A stretch of DNA of 64,000 bases from Aquatica leii (lineage: Eukaryota; Arthropoda; Insecta; Coleoptera; Lampyridae): NCBI GenBank assembly GCA_035610365.1, contig CM069432.1:265977177-266041176 (forward strand), read 5' to 3'. The translations under genes and the position numbers were made by a program. The notes under the pieces were generated by a model, which was given only the letters and a program-made list of their open reading frames with translations, was not told where the DNA came from and did not search any database. Each line of letters opens with the position of its first letter. The first letter of the stretch is position 1. Positions 24,446 through 34,608 of this stretch are shown here, one piece after another.

Positions 24446-26352
24446 AAATTTTGAAACAGTGATATCACAATGTGCAATAAATGACTAGTACAATAAATTA
24501 GTTAAATTTAGTTAATTATTTAATCTGTCCTGAGACAAAGCAAAATTAATTAAGATTTTTAATGTGTCGAACATTGGTGCATTTACCTTAGAAGAAAACA
24601 AGGAGTCAATTACATAGATAAAGATAACGGTGATTAAGTGCTTTTGCTTATAATTAATTAAAATATGAAATTTTTTCAATGTATAAAGGAGTTATTCGCA
24701 CTAGTGTTGTAACACATTGGTACCATAACAATTGATTGTTTTTGTAATATTTATTATTATTATAACGTAAGTACAAAGCGTTTATGATTATTTTCTGAAT
24801 ATGCAGTTGTATTAAGTATAAGCTACGAAACTAACCAAAATCTTTAACAAGATAGCGACACTGCGCAAATAGATTGTTTTTATAAAATTATAATGTAATA
24901 CAGAGTAAAAGTATACATAAATACTTATGATAAAATGCATTAAGATAAGCATAACTAATAACTTACAGATATTAGGCATGTTCGGAAGAAACATCTTGGT
25001 ATTTTGCAACTATCGATGAATGCCAAATGAATTGTTAAGTTAATTTAAACATGTTATTGCAAATTGAGTAATTTTGTTATTTGACTGATTCGATAACTTA
25101 ACCTATCGAACATGCAAATTTCAGTAATTATTGTAAAGTTTCTAAACCGCCGATTAAATATTCTTATAATCATAACTCCTTTATAACACTACACTGTTTA
25201 CGTTTCTTTCCCATAAAAAAACTCTGCAAGAAAACTAGTAATAGTGTTGAAAATTAAGTGCTTTGATTTATTTCAATTACTTTAAATTAAATTTTTCTAA
25301 AATATATTTACATTTAATTACAAAAAATACCAACTTTTGCAAACAACCTAAAATATTTAATTTAAACTTTTTTTACTCAATACGTACCGTCAAAACGAAT
25401 GCAAAAGAATCCACACAGCCCTAAATAATTTCGTTTTCAAATTATATAATTGTAGTGCATTATATTTGTACAAATCTATTAAATTATGCCTTCATAATTC
25501 ATTATCTGGTACGGAAATGACTTTGACCTATTCGGAAAAGAAATTGGTCAAACCAAATGCACAACGTTGCCAAATCGCTAATAATCATACATACGTATGA
25601 GGCGTATTATTTGTGAGGCGTAGAAAAAAATCGTTTCTTACTAAACCTTAATAAATGCATTGTATAAAAACTACGTATTTCAAATTGTGTTAGTTTGTAG
25701 TGATAATATGAATCACAAAATCTCACAAAATGAAAAGCACCAGCCTATTTCAAATAGTTACAAAAGCACAAAAGTTATAGGTAAAATCAGAAGTCATATA
25801 AAATTTATTACAGAAACAAGTCTCCCAACACAAACCAGACACTGTATGGCGATGCTCTTGAAGGTTTTTCTTAGATTCATTTGTTATTGGAATCAATAGA
25901 AAAAAACTTGGCTAAAAGTGCTAATTAGACTGCATCCACTGCTCAGAAACTGCAATAAAACGGCTACAAATATCAAAAAGATCATCTATATTCTATGGAT
26001 TCTTTAAATTGCAATCACGATAACAATAATGAGAATAACAAAGAATGTAACTGTTCGCTGCAAATAAAAATTACGAAGAAAAGAATGTAAAGCCCTTGCG
26101 GTCTTGGGATGTTACATGGTTTATCACGCGCTTAAAAAAGGTGCCTTTGTTCACAACAGATCACAAATCAGGAACGAAACCTAAATTCACATACCTTGAT
26201 CATCGCGTAACGAACAGCTGGGTAGTAAACGGGCGTCAGGTTTTACTGAAAAGGGGAGATAACCCAACTAGTACACCGAAAGCTCTTTAAACCGACTGTA
26301 CTTATATTTGAAGTAAACCTAGGACTAAATAAATGGTCACACACACAACTAT

Positions 26353-28120
26353 CTTATAAGGAGTGATAAAATAATGTCTACATATTTTTTTTCAAGTTAT
26401 GTTGACATATAACCATTTTGAAGTGATATGTACACGTTTGTATTGATTTCCTAGCTTGTTATGGTTTTTCTTTGAAACTTTTCTCCTCGATTTCATTAAG
26501 ATCATATCGACTAACCCTTACATTTGTGCGCCTCGATATTACTTACCCCTTTAGTAAAGCAGTAAAAAAAATCGTCGCAGACAGAATTCGAAACTATATT
26601 ATATTTGTGAATTCATTTTAAATTACAAATTAAATATCTGATAAACTGTTAATGTTAGAAATTTTTTTATTTGAATAAATTGTTAGCAAAAATTATCTCT
26701 ATAAGAAACTGTAAAAACAATTCGAATAATTTACATACGTACAAAATTATAAAAGAAAAACTGTTAAAATGGCGGATACACCCACTTCCGGTTTCTTTAT
26801 CAGATCTATTTTTTAATAAAACTGAGAGAATATGAATAACCAGCTTCATACCAAATTTCAAGTTACTAGGACTTTCGGTTCGATAGTTATCGTAGGTACA
26901 TCGTTACACACAGACAAAAAATACATTATTCTGATTCAGAAGACCTTGAAACCTTTGAAAAAAAATTGCGATCGCTATACTTTCCTTATGGGAAAGTAAA
27001 AAGACTCAAATCAATAGTACGAAAAAAGTTAAATAATAAATAACAATAAGAAAAAACAAGCAAACAATGAAGATAATCAATTTCAAGATTCTTGTAATAA
27101 ACTTACGGCAAAAAGCAATAAAATTAAAGAAAACAAAATAAACAATAAAAAGGTAAAAACAATGACTTATTAAATATAATTAAATGTTGAAAATGAAACG
27201 TCACAAATAGATTTTGGAGAACGAAAAGATAATAAAGCAGAAGGTCTCCTGAATCAGAAAAATGTATTTTTGACAAAAAAATTTTGGGTGTCTGTGTGTA
27301 AGGATGTATCCACGTTAACTCTCGAATCAAAAGTCCTAGTAACTTGAAATTTGGCATGGAGCTGGCTTTTCATATTCTCTCGGTTCTATCCAAAGACAAA
27401 CAGTTTTTCTTAAATAATTTTATACGTATGTAAATTATTCTAATTATTTTTGTGTTCCTGTTCCTTATAGAGTTAATTCTTCCTAACAATTTATTCAAAT
27501 AAAATTTTTTTCTAACATTAACAGTTTATTAGATATTTGATTTATAATTTAAAGCGAATTCCATATCTAATTTTAGGTTCGAATCCTGCCTGCAAAGATT
27601 TTTTTAAGAAAATAATTCATATCTTGAAGGGAAAGCAAGATACGTTAAAAAATAATAAAATAAAAAAAATAATAGCTGGCTTTTTTATATTTTTTCTGCT
27701 TTGTCAAAAGATGGGTTTGATAAAAAAAACCGGAAGTGGGTGTATCCGCCATTTTTAACAGTTTTATATAATTATGTATGTATGTAAATTATTCGAATTA
27801 TTTTTACAGTTTCTTATACAGACACTTCTTCCTTACAATTTATTCAAATAAAAAAAATTCTAACATTAACAGTTTATCAGATATTTAATTTGTAATTTAA
27901 AGTGAATTCATAAATATAATATAGTTTCGAATTCTGCCTGCGACGCACAAATATAAGAGTTTGTCGATACGATCTTAATAAAATTGAGGAGAAAATTTTC
28001 AAAAAAAATTATAGCATGCTAGGAAATCAATACAAACGTGTACATATCACTTCAAAATGGTTTTATAACAACATTACCTTAAAAAAATATGTACACATTC
28101 CTTCATCATTCCTTATAGGA
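26353..28120. repeat. Long fold-back repeat in unit A
   Basis: The left arm runs from CTTATAAGGAGTGAT (26353) through TTGAAGTGATATGTACACGT to about 26990. The right arm is its reverse complement, 27240-28120, and holds parts of the arm twice. Both arms carry GGCGGATACACCC, ATTCGAATAATTTACATACG-type and GCAGGCAGGATT-type segments in opposite orientation. No protein was recognised in the loop. Confidence 0.75.
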
Positions 28121-29089
28121 AAGTCGTATGGTGACCACACCAGTTTTTTTTGCTTCAGGAGACCTTGAAAAGTAAAATTAAACATTTCCTGATAGAAAAG
28201 TAAAAAGAAGCAAATAAAGAAGAAAATCAATTTCAAGATTTTCGTAATAAATTTAAACAAATTTGAGGTATTGAATAAATTTAATTGTTTAAACTTAACG
28301 CAAAAAGCAATGAAATTAAGGAAAACAAAATAAACAAGAAAGAAGTAAAAAAGAACTGACTTATTAAATATTATTAAACGAAAATGAAACGTCACAAATA
28401 AAGACTTTGGAGAACTAAAAATCAACACGTGTAAATTGTATCGCAAAAAATCGGAATCGTAAATGTATGGAAGACTTTTAAAGTCAATCTCCAGCATTTA
28501 GTAATCGAGTGCTAATTGAATAGCAAACCAATACTTCCTTATCCAGTTTTAATTAGTGATTCAAGTGTCTTGATTCATTTACAAAATTATAATAAACAAA
28601 AATTTAGTTAAAAGCATAACTAATGAATTACACAATTGTACTGCAGACTTGAACGTACAACAAATAAAATAATTATAGAGATCGGGTTGTTCACACAGCT
28701 CTATGTTAGTGTCCCGTTTTTTCTTTTCTTGAGTGTACCTAGTACGTATAGAAATGTTTCTTAGATTTCACAAATTATGTTGGTAAAATTGATGACATGG
28801 TAAGCTAAGCACTCCGTTGAATAATCAAGGTATGTAACTTTTTTTGGAAATCAAAGAAAGTTCTTTAATTCCTGTGTATGTACATACTTTGAAGAAAATC
28901 AAACCTTTTGTACACTCAAGAAAATAAAAAACGGGCACTACCTGGTTCTAACTATAAATAGATGTGTAAACGGGATTTAATCCTGATTCATTCTATATCA
29001 AATCAACCAAAAAAAAAACGTTTTTAACGCTTGACAACTGTGATACAATTTTATCATAACTTCTGATCCCATCATGGTCCCACTTTGAA

Positions 29090-29775
29090 ATACCATAAGT
29101 GGTTATCTCTTTTTTTGACAAGACACCCTGCAATAAGTTTCCGCGTGAGTCAAAACCTAACTGCGATGTGGCGAACTGTTAGCCAAGACAATATTAACAA
29201 TTAGTTCAAAGAGATCGAAAATTATTTGAAAGATAATTCTCTATTAGAAATCTTACAAGATCGTCGGCGAGTTTTTAACACAGATGAAATGTAATTTTTT
29301 TTAACCCGAAACTAGGAAAAGTTTTTGCAAGGAAAGGGCGTAAAACAGAGTTTTATTAACAGCAAATGCTGATGGCAAAATAACGCCGCCTATGGTAGTA
29401 TACCAATATAATAGGATACTACAGATAATAGATAAAAGTTTTCCTTCAAATTAGGCCATTGGAAAAAGTGAAAATGGATAGATGACCCATGAGCTTTTTT
29501 ATGAATACATGACAAAAACTTTAATTTCCCATCATTTTCTTTATGGATGGTCTAACATCTCACATATCAATGTCTATTAATACATTTTGCAAAGAACATG
29601 GTATATAACTTATAGCTCTAACGCTAACCACATACGCCAACCAATGAATGTAGCTGTTCTCCATTCGTTGAAGTCCATGTGGCGCCAGAATGTTCAGGAT
29701 TGGTGAATGAAAAGTAACGCAGTCCAGTTGAAAAAGCATGATTTTGCACCATTGTTGAAATCTACGCTTAAAAAG
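29090..29775 (+). pseudogene. pogo/jerky-type transposase, unit B
   Basis: It matches the unit A transposase with different damage: the N-terminal part is deleted, NTDEM replaces NTDET and is followed by a stop, but FFMDGLTSHIS keeps the second Asp (GAT 29546-29548). It also retains the segment with PMNVAVLHSLK, where the third catalytic Asp of the family is Asn (29647-29649). Stops and frameshifts are frequent. Confidence 0.75.
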
Positions 29776-29777
29776 CT

Positions 29778-31545
29778 CATAAAACCATTTTGAAGTGATA
29801 TGTACACGTTTGTACTGATTTCCTACCATGCTATAATTTTTTTGAAATTTTTCTCCTCGATTTTCATTAAGATCATATCGACTAACCCTTACATTTGTGC
29901 GCCTCGATATTACTTACCCCTTTAGTCAACCAGTAAAAAAAATCGTCGCAGGCAGGATTCAAAACTATATTATATGTATTTGTGAATTCATTTTAAATTA
30001 CAAATTAAATATCTGATAAATTGTTAATGTTAGAAATTTTTTTATTTGAAGAAATTGCTAGGAAGAATTATCTCTATAAGAAACTGTAAAAATAATTCGA
30101 ATAATTTACATACGTACAAAATTATATAAGAAAAATTGTTAAAAATGGCGGATACACCCATTTCCGGTTTCTTTATCAGATAAATTTTTTAAGAAAACTG
30201 AGAGAATATGAATAACCAGCTTCATACCAAATTTCAAGTTACTAGGACTTTCGGTTCGATAGTTATCGTAGGTACATCGTTACACACAGATACCCAAAAG
30301 TTGTTTGTCAAAAAATACATTATTCTGATTCAGGAGACCTTGAAACCTTTGAAAAAAATTGCGATCGCTATACTTTGCTTATAGGAAAGTAAAAAGACTC
30401 AAATCAATAGTACGAAAAAAGTTAAATAATAAATAACAATAAGAAAAAACAAGCAAACAATGAAGATAATCAATTTCAAGATTCTTGTAATAAACTTACG
30501 GCAAAAAGCAATAAAATTAAAGAAAACAAAATAAACAATAGAAAGGTAAAAACAATGACTTATTAAATATAATTAAACGTTGAAAATGTAACGTCACAAA
30601 TAGACTTTGGAGAACGAAAAGATAATAAAGCAGAATCAGCATCAACTGCAATCCTTGCTTTTTACTTTCATATACGGAAATATAGCGATCGCAATTTTTT
30701 TCAAAAATTTTTTTTTGCAGAATTTTCCGTTTCAAGGTCTCCTGAATCAGAAAAAAGTATTTTTGACAAAAAAATTTTAGGTGTCTGTGTGTAAGGATGT
30801 ATCCACGTTAATATAATTTAATTTGACATGGAGGTGGCTTTTCATATTCTCTCGGTTCTATCAAAAGACAAACGGTTTTTCTTATATAATTTTATACGTA
30901 TGTAAATTGTTCTAATTATTTTTACTGTTCCTTATAGAGTTAATTCTTAATAATTTTTTTTCTAACATTAACAGTTTATTAGATATTTGATTTATAATTT
31001 AAAGTGAATTCCATATATAATTCTAGCTTCGAATCCTGCCTGCGAAGATTTTTTTAAGAAAATAATTCATATCTTGAAGGGAAAGCAAGATACGTTAAAA
31101 AATAATAAAATAACAAAAAAAATAATAGCTGGCTTTTTTATATTTTTTCTGCTTTGTCAAAAGATGGGTTTGATAAAGAAACCGGAAGTAGGTGTATCCG
31201 CTATTTTTAACAGTTTTTCTTATATAATTTTGTACGTATGTAAATTATTCGAATTATTTTTACACTTCTTCCTTACAATTTATTCAAATAAAAAAAATTC
31301 TAACATTAATAGTTTATCAGATATTTAATTTGTAATTTAAAATGAATTCACAAATATAATATAGTTTCGAATCCTGCCTGCGACGCACAAATACAAGGGT
31401 TAGTCTATACGATGTTAATGAAATCGAGGAGAAAAATTTCAAAAAATGTATAGCATCCTAGGAAATCAATACAAACGTGTACATATCACTTCTAAATGAT
31501 TTTATGACAATACGACCTTAAAAAAATATGTACACATTCCAAACA
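29778..31545. repeat. Long fold-back repeat in unit B
   Basis: The left arm starts in the middle of the arm seen in unit A (AAAACCATTTTGAAGTGATA) and the right arm ends at 31545. The motif GCGATCGCTATACTTT, next to a small palindrome of the type CTTATAGGAAAG, occurs at 30360 and 31617 and inverted near 30680. Confidence 0.7.
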
Positions 31546-32162
31546 GCAGTTTTTTTTTATTTAGGAGACCTTGAAACGTAAAAATTAAACAAACAAATTT
31601 TTTTGAAATAAAATTGCGATCGCTATACTTTCCTGATAGGAAAGTAAAAAGAAAAAAATCAATTTCAAGATTTTCGTAATAAATTTAAACAAATTTGACG
31701 TATTGAATAAATTTAATTGTTTAAACTTAACGCAAAAAGCAATGAAATTAAAGAAAACAAAATAAACAATAAAAAGGTAAAAAAACTGACTTATTAAATA
31801 TAATTAAACGTTGAAAATGAAACGTCAGAAATAAAGACTTTGGAGAACGAAAAGATAATAAAGCAGTCAGCATCGGTTGCAATCCTTGCTTTTTTTCACT
31901 GTTTTAGTTTCTTTATTTTTAATCACTAAAAATCAACACGTGTAAATTGTATCGCAAGAAATCGGTATCGTAAATTTATGGAAGACTTTTAAAGTCAATC
32001 TCCAGCATTTAGTAATTGAGTGCTAATTGAATAGCAATCCAAATTTGGTTAAAATGATAACTCATCAAATTACACAATTGTACTGCAAACTTAATAATTA
32101 TAGGGATACGGTTGTTCACACTGCTCTATGTTAGTGTCCCGTTTTTTCTTTTCTTGAGTGTA

Positions 32163-33490
32163 CCTAGTACTCAGAAATGTTTCTTAGATTTCAGAAATTA
32201 TTTAGTGAGTAGGTTAGAAGGTTTTCAATTCCCATAGACATGTCTAGAATGTTGTCAAATTGTCCTACAGATGTCACATTCTATTTTCCTAAACTAAAAT
32301 TTAGTAATAAGGTAATCTAACGTACTGTCAGTTATGTCATCGAGTTCCTTGTCAAATCCAATTGGGCGACAAAGACGATCTGATAATCCTATTACTAAAA
32401 TTTAGTTTTAGAAAATAAATTATACATATATTATTTCTGTTTTGATTACATTGTTAAAAAATACATTCCTTACTAAATGCATTGTCTAAAAACTACGTGT
32501 TTCGAATTGAATTGCATCGTAGTGATAGTGTGAATCACATAATCTCACAAATTGATAAGCACTAGCCTTTTTTAAATAGTTATGGATTACGTACTTAACG
32601 CAAACGTGCCAAAAATGAGGCGTTACATACAACAATCTCTAGATAAGTATTGGTAAAAAATAATAATTTGTGCAGATAATGAACCTGTACAATAGAAAAT
32701 AGACAATGACATCCCTCTTTTATTAAAAAAAAAATGAGTCAACAGGCGACGGAGTTCCCAAGCATAATAAAAAAAATTCCAAAATAATGCACACTAAGGG
32801 AATAACCGTTTGGACCAATATTCCAGACAAGGTAAAGCCCAATGAATTCTTGTCGCAATCGAATTACAATTGTTAATGCCCCCTGATTTAAATAACATTA
32901 TACACAAGCATTTTCAAAACAAGTATTTGTAATTCAAATATTTTTTCATGCATGACTGTTGCAAATAAGTGCCAATTGAAGTACCTATATAGATTAAGAA
33001 ATCAACTTTCCATTCGGATTAAGTGACATTGATACATAACAAACGTTTATTAGAAGCTACAGCTTCACCCTCGGGAGTCTTAAACGAATTTATCAACTGT
33101 ATCTAACCGAAGTGTAATAATAACTCATACGAACTTAATCCCCCAAAAGCGTTTCAATAATTGATTCGACAACCGATATCTCTCAAGTATGGCGCAATCC
33201 GTAATATAAACAATTAATAATTCATCGCTATATCCAAATTCGTAAATATTTAACCTATATGGACAATTTTTCCCAATCGGGAAAATCTACGTGAGAAACG
33301 TCAACAATCAAGTGTGCCGTATACCCGCCTTTGCGATTCCTTTTTTTTGATTCCAAATTAGATATAAGTGGATATGCAAAGTTTTCATAAATTCTATAAA
33401 ACGAGGATAATTTAAAGATAACCTTGATAAACTGATAAAGATTATTTGTATTTAAAAAAACCTATGACGTAGGTTTTTGAGTGGCAAACA
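32163..33490. other. Spacer left of Graf exon 1, with small repeats
   Basis: It holds a hairpin-type pair at 32283-32311 / 32388-32416 (ACTAAAATTTAGTAATA inverted) and a block at 32475-32585 that recurs at 25655-25760. Otherwise AT-rich without recognised features; presumed Graf intron 1. Confidence 0.45.
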
Positions 33491-33537
33491 AAAATAAAAA
33501 CCGTTATTCATAAAAAAAATTATTTAGAAAAACTTAC

Positions 33538-33697
33538 GTTTGGCAGCTGTGAGTAGATCTTTAACTTCTTTAATAAGTCTTTTAATTTGTTGATTGGTAT
33601 TTTCTAACTCCTTTTCGTGTTGATGCAGATTTTCTCTGAAATACGGACTGTCACTCATACATTCTGTAAATTCTAACGGTGGAAGTCCGACACCCAT
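33538..33697 (-). CDS. Graf: Graf-type Rho GTPase-activating protein, first coding exon (BAR start)
   Basis: The minus strand codes 53 residues plus one base, beginning MGVGLPPLEFTECMSDSPYF and ending LLTAAK before a perfect donor (C/GTAAGT, GT at 33537-33536). The pattern LPPLEF-(F/T)-x-C-x-x-DSP-x-FRE followed by an E/K-rich amphipathic helix is the N-terminus of the BAR domain of the GRAF/oligophrenin family. These proteins bend or sense membrane through BAR and PH domains and switch off RhoA/Cdc42 through a RhoGAP domain. Only the first part of BAR helix 1 is here. The frame is open further 5', but the ATG at 33697 is chosen because family members begin within a few residues of LEF. No later exon was recognised at lower coordinates, so they lie in unrecognised DNA or beyond base 1. 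Confidence 0.9.
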
Positions 33698-34055
33698 GTT
33701 TATTGTGTGTAATTTACATTCGATTATGCCACTACGATACACTTAACACACCCGTTACGATATACACAACTCGCCAAAGAATATTTGTAACTGATGTAAG
33801 AAAACATGACAACCTGTGGATTGACAATAAAATGCATGCGCATAAACGCGTTGCATCAAAATACTAAAAGTCGCCATCTTTGCTAGAAACGTAATGTACC
33901 AAAATGACGCAATTACAGGAATCTACTTAACCGTTCAACTTTTGACAAATAACAACAATGAAAATGTTTAGTAGTTGTCGGGGAAAAATGTTTTTGTAGA
34001 TTCGCGCCAATAATAGAACGTTCCAAAATAGAAAATTTTTGCATTGTGTTTAACA
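33698..34055. promoter_or_regulatory. Divergent promoter interval, Graf / F-box gene
   Basis: Only 358 bases separate the Graf ATG (minus) and the F-box ATG (plus), so both 5' UTRs and core promoters must fit here unless an upstream non-coding exon exists. I see no convincing TATA box facing either gene. The stretch is not made of recognisable repeats, unlike most of the window. Confidence 0.55.
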
Positions 34056-34608
34056 ATGCACGACCTACCAGTTGAATTAATAGAACGAATTTTATATTTT
34101 TGCGATGGAAAGACACTTAAAAATGCTAAATTAGTTAATCCAATTTGGAGTAGTATTGTCGACTTTTTAACAAATGTAACTAATCGAATTAGTACAATTT
34201 AAACTACAAACCGTACATTTTACAGAAAACCGATATATGGAAATGGTGCTGTAACGAGGAGATACCCGAGAACGAATTGTCGAATTATGTAGAAAAATAT
34301 GAGAATATTATTGACGACGACAAATGGTTAAACATTTATAGTACATGGAATTCTTGGCATAATATTCAGGAGAATGTACAATTCGACATTGTTTTATGTC
34401 CCGTCGAAGTTCCTCGAATTACTTACGTCGCAGTGTCAGGTCCACGAATAAGTTTACACCGAATTGTTTACTAATGCGAAAATTATAGGTACTTTCATTG
34501 CTGTTGGCTCTGAAGATGGACGGGTTAAAATATTTGAAGAAACTTGGGGGTTGTTACATACAGCACGGTATCGTGCCGTAAGAATTACGGAAATTACTTT
34601 CATGTATG
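34056..34608 (+). CDS. F-box gene exons 1-3
   Basis: Exon 1 (34056-34175, 40 codons) holds the F-box and ends at donor GTAACT. Exon 2 (34226-34439) starts after TTTTACAG and is rich in W, D and E (KTDIWKWCCNEEIPEN). Its open frame runs on into a stop unless the 49-base intron 34440-34488 is removed; that intron has a TTACTAATG branch-like site and an ATAG acceptor, and splicing restores VSGTFIAVGSEDGRVKIF. Exon 3 (34489-34608) ends at TATG/GTAAGT, phase 1. Confidence 0.85.

Larger units (their letters stand above)
22898..28735 (+). mobile_element. pogo/jerky-type DNA transposon, unit A (5.84 kb)
   Basis: A terminal inverted repeat starting CACTCAAGAAAATAAAAAAC at 22898 recurs inverted at the right (GTTTTTTCTTTTCTTGAGTG, ending 28735), and TA flanks both. 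Inside is a damaged jerky/tigger-type transposase (23720-24445), unassigned DNA to 26350, and a long fold-back repeat (26353-28120). About 45 further bases on each outer side also match the flanks of unit B, so either the duplication predates insertion or the true ends lie further out. Confidence 0.65.
28913..32160 (+). mobile_element. pogo/jerky-type DNA transposon, unit B (3.25 kb)
   Basis: It has the same terminal repeat as unit A at 28913 and, inverted, ending at 32160, with TA on both sides. It lacks the 23.08-23.77 kb part and the 24.45-26.41 kb part of unit A. It keeps a transposase piece (29090-29775) and a fold-back repeat (29778-31545) almost identical to that of A in the loop (for example 30395-30540 versus 27000-27125). 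Confidence 0.65.

Noticed and set aside
34440..34474. Reading exon 2 through to a stop at 34474 as the end of a short F-box protein
   Set aside because: A 49-base intron with donor, branch-like site and acceptor restores the frame into a conserved-looking propeller segment, and all later exons stay in phase.
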